A DNA stretch of 64,000 nt from an uncultured Latescibacterota bacterium. GTDB taxonomy: Bacteria > Latescibacterota > UBA2968 > UBA8231. The notes below the pieces were generated by a model. That model was not told where the DNA came from, did no database searches, and saw nothing but the letters and a program-made list of their open reading frames with translations. A program made the translations under genes and the position numbers. Within the stretch, counting starts at the first letter, position 1, and each line of letters starts with the position of its first letter. The stretch spans positions 2,046,001 to 2,110,000 of the forward strand of contig OX638377.1 of assembly GCA_951813615.1 (NCBI GenBank), in the 5' to 3' direction. Of the stretch, positions 1 to 7,951 are shown one piece after another.

Positions 1-153
1 TCGGGGCGAAATAGTCCCCGCAGTGGGGAACAAGTACGCGCCGAGGCCGCAGTACGTCGAGGGGGATCACATGCCCTTTGCCGGGTGCGAGCAATTTACT
101 ATTTATAACTAGGTTAGAACGTACAATTCTGCAACCTCGGCAGGCGGAGTATA

Positions 154-2829
154 ATGCCCAGTAAGCACAGCCGCAGAGAGCGAAAGCGGAAACGGCTAAA
201 ACAGAGGCGCGTACCGCCCAAGCATCTGTTGGTGCAGGTCCGGCAGAGTTTAACTGAGGGGGATGGACGCAGAGCACTCGACCTGCTCAGGCAGGCTCAA
301 CACGGCGACCCCGCGCTGGAGGAACTGCCGCTGTTGCTCTTTTGTGCCTGCATGCAACGCGCCCGTCAGTTGGCGGAAAAGGGCTTGGCCAAAGAAGCCG
401 CTGCGATGCGTACCTCGGCTGCACAACACCGAGTCTCCATTGCCTTCCAGCAGCTAGCCGAAGAAGATTGGATGCAGTACGTCCGCCACTCAGATGGGGC
501 CGAAGCCTTGGCGGATTATGCGGACTATTTGCAGGCCCAACGGTCGCCCATTCTCCAAGTCGAGCGGATGCTGGCAGACCTCCTCGTGATCCAACGCTGC
601 TGGAAGGACCTCGAAGTTCTCGCGGTGGATCATCCCCTGCGGCGAGACGCCGGGCAGGTCGAATCGAGTCTCGAAGCTATGGATGCCGGGGACTGGGAGC
701 GGGCCCTCGGCCTGCTAGGAGGAATCGGTCGGCGCTCCCCGTTTGCGGCTTGGCGTCTGTTTTGCAAGGCCATGGTGTGTTTCGGCAGCGGCGATGACGA
801 GGGGTTGCGCCGGATTCTCGACCTGCTGCCGGCCGACTTTGCCCTGACGCACGTGGTCGCCGAATGGCGACGCCTTTGTACCGGCGAGGGAGTGGACGGG
901 CCGGCGGCCGTGCAGCAAGCCCTAGGGACGGCCCGCGCGGCCTTGGCCGACCAACTGGGCGAGGCCATCCACAAAGGGCGTCTGCGCGATATCGAACGAC
1001 TTATCCCCGGCTTGGCTGTTGCCCTCTACCCCGAAGAGCCCCTCCAAGCTCAAATGGCCCTGCTGCAGGTGGTTGGGCTAGCCGTTCCGCGGAACAAAGT
1101 ACCCATCGAGGCCATTCCCGGGCTGGTGCAGCGTCTGCTGCCGACTGAGCGGGTGGCTAGTGCCACGGCCCAGATTGGCTTGCTAATCCAGCAGATGTCT
1201 CCCGACAGGTGGGAGCCCGGTTCGGCGGCTGTGTACCTCGACCTGCTGTCCGTGGCGTTTCCCCATGCGCCAGATCGGGCCGTGGCCCGAGGCCGCGTGC
1301 TGGAGGCCATGGCCCGGACCGGCCACAAGGTCGGTCTTCAGCCCCACTTCCTGCCGGCCGAAATGGTCGAGTCGCTCGCCGCCCTGCTGGACGAACGGCT
1401 CGACGATCCCGGGATGGTATTGGCCCAATTGATGACGGCTAGCCTCGCGGCCGATCCCGACAACCGCGAAGGCTATCGCTTTCTTCTCGATCTGCTGCGG
1501 GGCCACCCCGAGTACCAAGCCAAGCTCGAAAAGACCTTGCGCGATATGGCGGCCCGCTTCCCAGACGATCCAGACCCCCACCTAGAACTGGCGGCTCTCC
1601 ACTATGCCAAAAATGCGTATCGCCGAGCCGAAAAGTCGCTGGCTGAGAGCCGCAAGTGTGCTCCCCACGACGAGCGTCTCTTGGATATGCAGGCCATCGG
1701 TTTCCTCAAATCCGCCGATCAGAGCCGCAAACGCGGAAGGTTTGAGCTGGCAGCCCAAGATCTCCAGCGCGCTGAGGACTTGGAGCGCCCGCGGCTGGCG
1801 TTCGTCTTGCGGGTGAAGCGTCTCCTGCTGGCGGTGGTATCCGCCGGCCGGGATGCCGCCGAGGTCGTCGCTCCCCACTTAGAGTGCCTGCCGCCCAGTG
1901 CCCGACTCAGAACTTTGGCCCTGCTGCTGCACGATTTGGCGGAAAACAGCCATATCAAGAACGTCAAGCCCGAGATGGGAAATGCTCTGAAGGCGTTGCT
2001 CAATCGCCAGGCAACGGTCTTGGACCAACTCGGCCCCGACGCAGTGCTCGAGCTCATCGCCCCTTTGCCCACTGACTTCCGCATCCTCTACGACCGCCTC
2101 CAGATAGCTCCGGTCCTCGCCGACTGGTGGACCGCACTCATGGAGCGCCTCGAAGGAGATCACCTGCTCGCCTTCTTCGATATCCTGCTGGCCTGCGACC
2201 AGCACGCTCCGGTGCGCGCCGAAATAAACCGCCGCCTGCGGGGCCGCAAAAAGGCCCAACGCGACCCGCTGCTCCTGTTCTACTTGGCGGTGATCCGCTA
2301 CCAAGAGGGCCAAGACTACGATTCAAGGCGCTTTGCCGAAGTCCTCGACGCGGCAGATGCCGCCGACCAGACGCGGCTGCGGGCGGCTGCGGTGCGGCTG
2401 GCCAGCTACGCGCACGGCCCCTTGCGGCAGGCCCTACAGCAGTTCCGCTTTGACGCGCTGGATTGGCCCGTGCCCCTGTTCGGGGGTGGGTTGCCGCCGT
2501 TGCCCGCAGGGGAAGACGGGTCGTTAGAGGAGGCTTTAGAGATGCTGCTCGGCGACGAGGCCGAGCCCTTGGCGATACCGGAGCTGAGCGACGGCGATAT
2601 AGCGGACGAACTGAGTGAGCTGGAGGACTTCATCGACGAAAGCAGCCTGCGCGGTGCCCCGCTGGCCGCATTGAAGGAATTTGCCGGCTCCCTCAAGTCT
2701 AGCCAGCAGACGCGGCGAGATCTGGAACGGATCGGCCGCGAGTGCGAAGCGGCGGAGCTGAGCGACGACCTCTCGCCCGAACTGTATTTTCTACTCTTCG
2801 CCCGCAGAAAAAAGAAAAAACATCGTTGA
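154..2829 (+). CDS. Large TPR-like protein heading an Hsp70 operon
   Basis: 891-residue protein of unknown function. The sequence shows helix-rich, degenerate TPR-like repeats over most of its length, for example around residues 25-110 and 430-530 where paired helices carry the spaced Ala/Leu/Tyr pattern of TPRs. The first 25 residues are strongly basic (RRERKRKRLKQRR) and the last residues are a lysine/arginine tail, while residues about 790-850 are very acidic. No signal peptide or membrane segment is seen. ATG start is preceded by GGCGGAG. It lies 13 bases upstream of the J-like gene and is followed by GrpE-like and DnaK-like genes, so it is probably a client-recruiting or scaffold partner of this dedicated Hsp70 machine. 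That role is inferred from context only. Confidence 0.85.
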   Translation: MPSKHSRRERKRKRLKQRRVPPKHLLVQVRQSLTEGDGRRALDLLRQAQHGDPALEELPLLLFCACMQRARQLAEKGLAKEAAAMRTSAAQHRVSIAFQQLAEEDWMQYVRHSDGAEALADYADYLQAQRSPILQVERMLADLLVIQRCWKDLEVLAVDHPLRRDAGQVESSLEAMDAGDWERALGLLGGIGRRSPFAAWRLFCKAMVCFGSGDDEGLRRILDLLPADFALTHVVAEWRRLCTGEGVDGPAAVQQALGTARAALADQLGEAIHKGRLRDIERLIPGLAVALYPEEPLQAQMALLQVVGLAVPRNKVPIEAIPGLVQRLLPTERVASATAQIGLLIQQMSPDRWEPGSAAVYLDLLSVAFPHAPDRAVARGRVLEAMARTGHKVGLQPHFLPAEMVESLAALLDERLDDPGMVLAQLMTASLAADPDNREGYRFLLDLLRGHPEYQAKLEKTLRDMAARFPDDPDPHLELAALHYAKNAYRRAEKSLAESRKCAPHDERLLDMQAIGFLKSADQSRKRGRFELAAQDLQRAEDLERPRLAFVLRVKRLLLAVVSAGRDAAEVVAPHLECLPPSARLRTLALLLHDLAENSHIKNVKPEMGNALKALLNRQATVLDQLGPDAVLELIAPLPTDFRILYDRLQIAPVLADWWTALMERLEGDHLLAFFDILLACDQHAPVRAEINRRLRGRKKAQRDPLLLFYLAVIRYQEGQDYDSRRFAEVLDAADAADQTRLRAAAVRLASYAHGPLRQALQQFRFDALDWPVPLFGGGLPPLPAGEDGSLEEALEMLLGDEAEPLAIPELSDGDIADELSELEDFIDESSLRGAPLAALKEFAGSLKSSQQTRRDLERIGRECEAAELSDDLSPELYFLLFARRKKKKHR

Positions 2830-2842
2830 GAGGAGCAGCGAT

Positions 2843-3169
2843 ATGCTAGCTCATTATTGGGTCTTGGGACTTTCCCCGGCCGCGTCCCAAGAAGAGATTC
2901 GCCAGCGCTATTTGCAGCTAATCCGCACGCATCCGCCTAGCCGCAACCCCGAGCGTTTCCAGCAAATTACGGCTTCCTACGAGGCCCTGAAGGATGTGCG
3001 CTCCCGCGTGGAATCGGCCATTTTCGGGATGGCCCAATACGGCGACTTTGAGTTGGCCCTCGCGGCCTTGGTCCAGGCGCGTCCGGCTGAGCGCAAGACG
3101 CCGGGCTTAAAAACGCTCCTCGCCGCAGAAGGCAAGACGACGATGAAAGGCGACGACAAAGATGGGTAG
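2843..3169 (+). CDS. Short J-domain-like co-chaperone lacking HPD
   Basis: 108-residue protein. Residues 1-60 follow the J-domain pattern: YWVLGLSP, then EEIRQRYLQLI, then a loop, then FQQITASYEAL. The loop that should carry the invariant His-Pro-Asp reads HPPSRNPERF, so Asp is replaced by Pro. In known J proteins the HPD Asp is needed to stimulate Hsp70 ATPase. No zinc-finger or C-terminal peptide-binding domain is present. Its 3' end overlaps the next gene by 8 bases, which implies translational coupling with the GrpE-like and DnaK-like proteins. It is probably a divergent J co-chaperone specific to this Hsp70; whether it still activates ATPase cannot be told from sequence. Confidence 0.8.
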   Translation: MLAHYWVLGLSPAASQEEIRQRYLQLIRTHPPSRNPERFQQITASYEALKDVRSRVESAIFGMAQYGDFELALAALVQARPAERKTPGLKTLLAAEGKTTMKGDDKDG

Positions 3170-3830
3170 CAAGGGCGACGACTGGAAGCAACAGGCCCTA
3201 GCGGATTTTGGGCAGTGGCTGGAGGAGTGGAACGAGGATCCTTTAGAGGCCGATGGCGAGGAAACCGCCGAGTGTGACCTGCGCGACCTGTTTGCCGAAA
3301 TGGCCGCCCTGCGGCAGGAGACCCGTCGGCAGAACCGAGAACAGGCCAAGGCCGGCCGGGAGCTGGAAAAGGCGGCGACCCTATACGAGACGGTCGCAGA
3401 CTGGGCGCAGCGCCGGGACGAGGAGCTGGCTTCCTTTGAGCAGCGCGTCGCTAGGGCGGCCGAGGATCGCTGTCTGCGGCCCTTTTTTGAGGTCCGCGAC
3501 GCTTTGGTGCGCGGCCAAGCCGCGGCAGTCGAGCTGCACCGACCACCGCGGCTGTTCCGGCGTCCCGCGCCGGGGATCGCCGGAGTGGTGCAAGGTTATG
3601 AGTTGGCCCTCAGACGCTTTGACCGGATGCTGGCCCAGTTCGGCGTCCAGCTTTTGCAGACTGTAGGGCATCCCTTTGATGCGCGCACGATGCGGGCGGT
3701 GGAGACGCGCCGAGTCGCGCAGTTTGCAGACCATGTGGTCGTCGAGGAGTTCCTCTGTGGTTTTACGCGAGATGGCTACGTGCTGCGCTTGGCCGAGGTA
3801 GCCGTCAACCGCCTCGACATACAGGAGTGA
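3162..3830 (+). CDS. GrpE-like nucleotide exchange factor
   Basis: 222-residue protein. The N-terminal half is acidic and then predicted coiled coil (residues about 40-90, rich in Glu, Gln, Arg). The C-terminal part carries the GrpE-like beta pattern, with a region like RTMRAVETRR followed by GYVLRLAEVAV near the end. Similarity to classical GrpE is weak but order, coiled coil and the closing beta segment fit. Known GrpE proteins exchange ADP for ATP on DnaK. The start overlaps the J-like gene, and the stop TGA is embedded in the ribosome-binding region of the DnaK-like gene. Called as GrpE-like mainly from position plus the C-terminal pattern. Confidence 0.75.
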   Translation: MGSKGDDWKQQALADFGQWLEEWNEDPLEADGEETAECDLRDLFAEMAALRQETRRQNREQAKAGRELEKAATLYETVADWAQRRDEELASFEQRVARAAEDRCLRPFFEVRDALVRGQAAAVELHRPPRLFRRPAPGIAGVVQGYELALRRFDRMLAQFGVQLLQTVGHPFDARTMRAVETRRVAQFADHVVVEEFLCGFTRDGYVLRLAEVAVNRLDIQE

Positions 3831-3835
3831 TTTCC

Positions 3836-5578
3836 ATGGCAGCGATTATCGGTATAGACTTGGGCACGACCAACTCGGAAGTGGCGATCATTTCCGGGGG
3901 GACGCCCCAGATCGTCTGGGAGGGCGATGAAGCGATTTTACCTTCGTGTGTGGGGCTCGATGAGATGGGGCAGGTCATCGTCGGGCACCAAGCTCGCAAC
4001 CAGTACGCGGTCGCCCCCGAGCGCACAGTGCTTTCTATCAAGCGCCTGATGGGGTCTGAGACCAAGGTGCCGATGGGGGCGGACGAATACACGCCGCAAG
4101 AGATTTCGGCCTTTATCCTCAAGGCGCTCAAAGAGCGGGCGAGTCGCGCCCTAGGTCGGCCGGTGTCCAAGGCCGTCATCACGGTACCGGCTTATTTCAC
4201 CGATGCCCAGCGGCAGGCCACCCGGGAAGCCGGCGATCTCGCCGGCCTAGAGGTCGTGCGGATCATCAACGAGCCTACGGCCGCGGCGCTCAGTTACGAA
4301 AGCAGCAGCGAGGGACACCGCAAAATCCTCGTGTACGATCTAGGCGGGGGCACCTTCGACGTCTCGGTGGTGAGCATGGAAGCAGGGGTGGTTGAGGTCT
4401 TGGCTTCCACCGGAGACAACCACTTGGGGGGCGACGATTTCGATCAGGTCCTCCTCGAGCGCCTCAACGTCCACCTCGAAACCGAGTTGGGCCTCGCAGA
4501 CGTCCGCCAGAACCGCCTTTTGCAGGCGCGGCTGCGACGGGTAGCCGAAGGGGCCAAAATCGAACTCTCGCATCAGCCGTACGCCCGCGTGGAAGAGGAC
4601 CACATCGCCTCGGTCAACGGCGAGGCTCTGCATCTTTCCTGCGAACTGAGCCGCGCCGACTTCGAGCGCGATCTAGAAGAGCCGCTCGCCCGCACCATGC
4701 AGGCCGTCAGTGGGGCACTCAACGACGCCGATGTGCGCCCTAGCCAGCTCGACCGCATTCTGCTGGTGGGCGGTTCAACCCGCATTCCGCGCATTGCCCA
4801 ACTCCTTGCGGAGCGATTGGGACAGGAGCCGCACGGCGGCGTGGACCCGGATTTGTGTGTGGCGCTGGGGGCGGCGGTGCAGGCGGGGATCGAAATGGGT
4901 CAGGCCGTGCCGGCCGTGCTGGTTGATATCACGCCCTATACTTTTGGCACCAGTGCCATGGGGGAACTCTACGGTATGCCCTACGCCCACCAATTCATTC
5001 CCCTCATCCGGCGCAACGCCAAACTCCCAGCCACTCGGACCGAGGTGTTTTTCACGATGTTTGAAGATCAGGAGACCGTGGAGATCAAAGTCTATCAGGG
5101 GGAAGATCCAGACGCCTTGAAGAACGTGGAAATCGGCACCTTTATCTTTGACGACTTAAATCGACAGCAAGACGCCTATGAGCAGGGCATCCTCTTTACC
5201 TACAGCTTGGATCTCGACGGCCTCCTAAAAGTCCACGCAGTGGAGCGGGCGACCGGCCGGGAAATCCACGGCACAATCGAAGACGCTATGGGGCGTTCCA
5301 CCGCAGAAGAACTCAGCGCGTCGAGGGAGCGAGTTGAGGCGCTCTGGGGCGTGGAGGAAGGGGGGGCCGTGGAGGAGGCCGGCCACGTCGAGGTGCCCGA
5401 GGAGATGCGCGATACCCTAGAGCGGGCCGAAAAATCGCTCGATACCGCTCCAGCCGAAGATCGCGAAGAGATCGTCAATCTGATGGAGGATCTGCGCGAT
5501 GCCCTACGGGCAGGGCGGGCCGAGAAGGTTGCCAATTTCAAGCGGGAACTCGACGAGATTCTCTTCTATTTGGAGTAG
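3836..5578 (+). CDS. dnaK: Hsp70/DnaK family chaperone
   Basis: 580-residue Hsp70 protein. The ATPase domain is complete: phosphate-1 motif IGIDLGTTNS at residues about 4-13, AVITVPAYFTDAQRQAT, the hinge IINEPTAAALSYE, phosphate-2 motif DLGGGTFDVSVV, and the adenosine motif LLVGGSTRIP. A beta substrate-binding domain follows at about 380-500, then a charged helical lid of about 80 residues; the tail is shorter than in the roughly 640-residue housekeeping DnaK and lacks an EEVD-like end. ATG at 3836 is preferred over GTG at 3827 because CAGGAG lies 8 bases before the ATG. It is probably a second, operon-specific Hsp70 rather than the main stress chaperone; no CIRCE element was found upstream of the operon. 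Confidence 0.9.
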   Translation: MAAIIGIDLGTTNSEVAIISGGTPQIVWEGDEAILPSCVGLDEMGQVIVGHQARNQYAVAPERTVLSIKRLMGSETKVPMGADEYTPQEISAFILKALKERASRALGRPVSKAVITVPAYFTDAQRQATREAGDLAGLEVVRIINEPTAAALSYESSSEGHRKILVYDLGGGTFDVSVVSMEAGVVEVLASTGDNHLGGDDFDQVLLERLNVHLETELGLADVRQNRLLQARLRRVAEGAKIELSHQPYARVEEDHIASVNGEALHLSCELSRADFERDLEEPLARTMQAVSGALNDADVRPSQLDRILLVGGSTRIPRIAQLLAERLGQEPHGGVDPDLCVALGAAVQAGIEMGQAVPAVLVDITPYTFGTSAMGELYGMPYAHQFIPLIRRNAKLPATRTEVFFTMFEDQETVEIKVYQGEDPDALKNVEIGTFIFDDLNRQQDAYEQGILFTYSLDLDGLLKVHAVERATGREIHGTIEDAMGRSTAEELSASRERVEALWGVEEGGAVEEAGHVEVPEEMRDTLERAEKSLDTAPAEDREEIVNLMEDLRDALRAGRAEKVANFKRELDEILFYLE

Positions 5579-5583
5579 CCCGC

Positions 5584-5892
5584 GTGAAATGCTGTCCGAC
5601 GTGCAAGGCCCCGTACCGAGGGGGCCTTTGCTGCCATCGCTGTCAGACCGATTTGCGCCAAGTGCTAGCGGTTGAACGCGCCGCAGGCCGCCATCGGCGA
5701 CAGGCACATGCGGCACTTGAACGCGGTTGTGGCACTCAAGCCCGCGCCTGTGCCCGCCGCGCTTGCGCCCTCCACCGATCCCCCGATTCCCTAAAAGTGC
5801 GAGCACTAGTCGCTCTGGCGGACGGCGATTTTCCGCTGGCAGTGAGGCTTTGGCGGGAAATTCGGCGAGGGCGTGAGGCTGGTGTCGGGTAG
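5584..5892 (+). CDS. Small zinc-ribbon plus TPR-like protein
   Basis: 102-residue protein starting at GTG, with GGAG 8 bases upstream and only 5 bases after the DnaK-like stop, so it is the last gene of the Hsp70 operon. Residues 3-18 hold a compact zinc ribbon (CPTC, then CHRC). The remaining helical part, with LERG and LKVRALVALADGDFPLAVRLW, looks like one or two TPR-type helix pairs. It could be an adaptor that helps the chaperone recognise a client. Function is unknown; the zinc ribbon is directly visible, the adaptor role is inference. Confidence 0.6.
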   Translation: MKCCPTCKAPYRGGLCCHRCQTDLRQVLAVERAAGRHRRQAHAALERGCGTQARACARRACALHRSPDSLKVRALVALADGDFPLAVRLWREIRRGREAGVG

Positions 5893-5997
5893 TTAGGGCT
5901 GAGATATAGCTGTTGGCGCAACTAAACGCGACTTTGACGCTAGCGACCGGGCCGAAGGCGGCGACCAGTCCGCGCCCCAGAATTTCCTTTGGAAAAT

Positions 5998-6861
5998 TTA
6001 CTTGCCGTGCACGACGTTGCCGTCTGCGTCCACCTGCAAATGCAGCTTCTGGGCTATACTGGAACAGGGGCCGTACATGACGGCGCGTTGCTCGGGTGTC
6101 ATACCCTCTACGATAGCCTCGTCCCAATAGACTTCCGGCTCTGCTAACTCGATGGAGACGCCACCGCGGGTGGCGGTGCGGCTTGAGTACTTGTAGAGTG
6201 CCGAGCGGCGCGGTGCCTCGCCTTTCCAGGGCAGGGTGCCGTGGGTTTGGGCTCCATCCATAAAAAAAATGACGTCGCCGGCTTGGAGCGCGGGCTGGTG
6301 GACCACGTCTAGCGGCTCGTCGCAGGAACGCACGCCGGCGGGCATGGGGAATTTGGCTTTGTGGCTGCCCGGCACACAGGCAAAACCGCCATCGCCGGCA
6401 TTGCAGTCGGCCAACTGCCAGGTCACGGTGACGCCCGCGCAATGGAACTGGCCGTTCTGGTGATGGTAGGCCACGTAGGGTCTATGGGGTTCGCCGGCCC
6501 CGTGCAGGATGAGGCCCTCGGTTCCCTTGGGACTGTAGGAGACCCAAGGGCCGTGGTCGTGGCGGAATCCCTTGCCGCACATTGCGTTGAGGCGGCAGAC
6601 GACTTGGGGATGCACCAGCAAGCGGCGGAAGGGTTCGCAGTGGGGATGGGGCAATTCGAGCAGGTTGGGGAGGGTCTGTTGGCCGGTGCCTTGGAGCGCG
6701 TTCGACCTGCCTTGGGTGCCGCCGTTGTCGGGGCTTTGCTGCATCTGGTCCATGCAGTGGTCGATGGCGGCGTTGCATGCGCTTAATTCCTCGGCGGTGA
6801 GGACATTGCGGACGACTAAGTAGCCGGTGAGATCCCAGAAGTAGCGTTCGCGCGCATCCAT
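5998..6861 (-). CDS. PhyH-family oxygenase with HxQNG motif (copy 1)
   Basis: 287-residue member of the phytanoyl-CoA dioxygenase (PhyH) family, which are usually Fe(II)/2-oxoglutarate oxygenases. Features include FDLxGYLVVRN-like N-terminus, the core VPGSHK, distal His in THGTLPWKG and Arg-containing RRSALYKYSS for the co-substrate. Where family members normally have WHxD, this protein has YHHQNG, so the carboxylate iron ligand seems absent. ATG at 6861 is chosen because GGAGAG lies 5 bases upstream and the longer ORF start at 6894 would overlap the upstream gene. It follows its paralogue at 6863-7732 by 1 base and is clearly cotranscribed with it. Substrate unknown. Confidence 0.85.
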   Translation of the reverse strand: MDARERYFWDLTGYLVVRNVLTAEELSACNAAIDHCMDQMQQSPDNGGTQGRSNALQGTGQQTLPNLLELPHPHCEPFRRLLVHPQVVCRLNAMCGKGFRHDHGPWVSYSPKGTEGLILHGAGEPHRPYVAYHHQNGQFHCAGVTVTWQLADCNAGDGGFACVPGSHKAKFPMPAGVRSCDEPLDVVHQPALQAGDVIFFMDGAQTHGTLPWKGEAPRRSALYKYSSRTATRGGVSIELAEPEVYWDEAIVEGMTPEQRAVMYGPCSSIAQKLHLQVDADGNVVHGK

Positions 6862-6862
6862 T

Positions 6863-7732
6863 TTAGCTCTCCGCAATCGAGGTTTTTTGGCCATCGGATT
6901 CCAGCAGGGGCAGGCCCTTGTGGTGGACGCCTGGTCCGTAGAGGACGGCTTGTTGTTCGGGCGTGAGTTCGTCGGTCCAAGCGCCGTAGCGCACCTGTGG
7001 GGTGAAGTATTTGCCCGTGGCTCGGGCCGCGCCCCGGGAAGCGTATTTGTAGAGCACGGAGCGCCGCTGCGTTTTGCCTTTCCAGGGTAGGGTGCCGTGG
7101 GTGGCGGTCTCGGCGAAGAAGAGGACGTCGCCGGTGCGCATGGCGGGTTGGACGACTAATTCTCCGTATGCTGCGAGCGAGCGGATTTCGGGTGGGGTCG
7201 GCTCGCAGGTTTTGTGGCTGCCGGGGATCACGGCAAAGCCGCCGTCTCCAGGGTTGCAGTCGGTCAGTTGCCAAGCCACGGTGATGCCCCGGCAGTAGAT
7301 TTTGCCGTTTTGCTGGTGATACCAAGTGGCGGGGCTAAAAGGCTCGCCCGCGCCGTGCAAGTAGTGCCCTTCGGTTCCCTCGGTGGCGCTGATGAGCAGG
7401 GGGCCGTGGTCGAGGCGAAAGCCCGGGCCGCTGAATTCGTTGAGGCGAGAGACGACGGTGGGATGGACCAGTAGGCGGCGAAAGGGTTCGCGGTAGGGGG
7501 GCGGCCAACCGAGCATTCCGGTGAGCTGCTGGCGGCTGGTAGTGCCTTGCAGCGCGCTTGAGTCGCGGGAGAGGGTGCCGGGGTAGGCGCTGATTTGATC
7601 GGCGAAGTGGTCAATGGCGGCGTTGCATTCGCCTACTTCCTCGGCGGTGAGGGCGTTGTGAACCACTAAGTAGCCGCGCAGGTCGAAGTAGTATTTTTCT
7701 TCTTCTGAGACCGTGTAGAGGTATTTGTCCAC
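6863..7732 (-). CDS. PhyH-family oxygenase with HxQNG motif (copy 2)
   Basis: 289-residue PhyH-family protein, a tandem paralogue of the downstream gene (shared pattern NxLTAEE, CNAAIDH, WQLxDCNxGDGGFA, PGSHK, LPWKG). The metal site again lacks the usual HxD and reads YHQQNG; the distal His lies in ATHGTLPWKG. The longer frame starts at 7783, but GTG at 7732 has AAAGGAG 7 bases upstream and gives an N-terminus (VDKYLYTVSEEEKYYFDL) matching the start of the paralogue, so it is preferred. First gene of a two-gene unit. Probably an oxygenase or related enzyme on an unknown small molecule; loss of the carboxylate makes the chemistry uncertain. Confidence 0.83.
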   Translation of the reverse strand: MDKYLYTVSEEEKYYFDLRGYLVVHNALTAEEVGECNAAIDHFADQISAYPGTLSRDSSALQGTTSRQQLTGMLGWPPPYREPFRRLLVHPTVVSRLNEFSGPGFRLDHGPLLISATEGTEGHYLHGAGEPFSPATWYHQQNGKIYCRGITVAWQLTDCNPGDGGFAVIPGSHKTCEPTPPEIRSLAAYGELVVQPAMRTGDVLFFAETATHGTLPWKGKTQRRSVLYKYASRGAARATGKYFTPQVRYGAWTDELTPEQQAVLYGPGVHHKGLPLLESDGQKTSIAES

Positions 7733-7951
7733 GGCGTTGCTCCTTTGTAGTCTCTGTCCACGTTCTGATCTTCGGACGACCAAGGATCAAGATAGCGCGC
7801 TAGTTATCCTTGTCCAAGCCTTGGACCATGATTGATAAGGAGCAAATCAGCCAATTGTTGAGTATTTTTTTGCACAGGACGACAAGATACAAGTTGCTCA
7901 GGCTGGGCCGCGCCAGCAGCTTGGCGAGATTGTAGTTAAGGAGACGGCGGC

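Noticed and set aside
1..108. Open frame at the left edge that could be the end of a gene.
   Set aside because: Only about 35 residues, no recognisable sequence and a TAA at about 106; it cannot be distinguished from chance.
109..153. Heat-shock (CIRCE) control of the Hsp70 operon.
   Set aside because: No GCACTC/GAGTGC inverted repeat is present and no convincing promoter could be placed in the 153 bases before the first gene.
5893..5997. Antisense reading of the gap after the Hsp70 operon (segment GRGLVAAFGPVASV).
   Set aside because: No start codon or family match; not enough evidence for a gene relic.
7784..7951. A 30-odd-codon open stretch before the ankyrin gene.
   Set aside because: No start codon with ribosome site, no recognisable motif, and it runs straight into the start region of the ankyrin gene.
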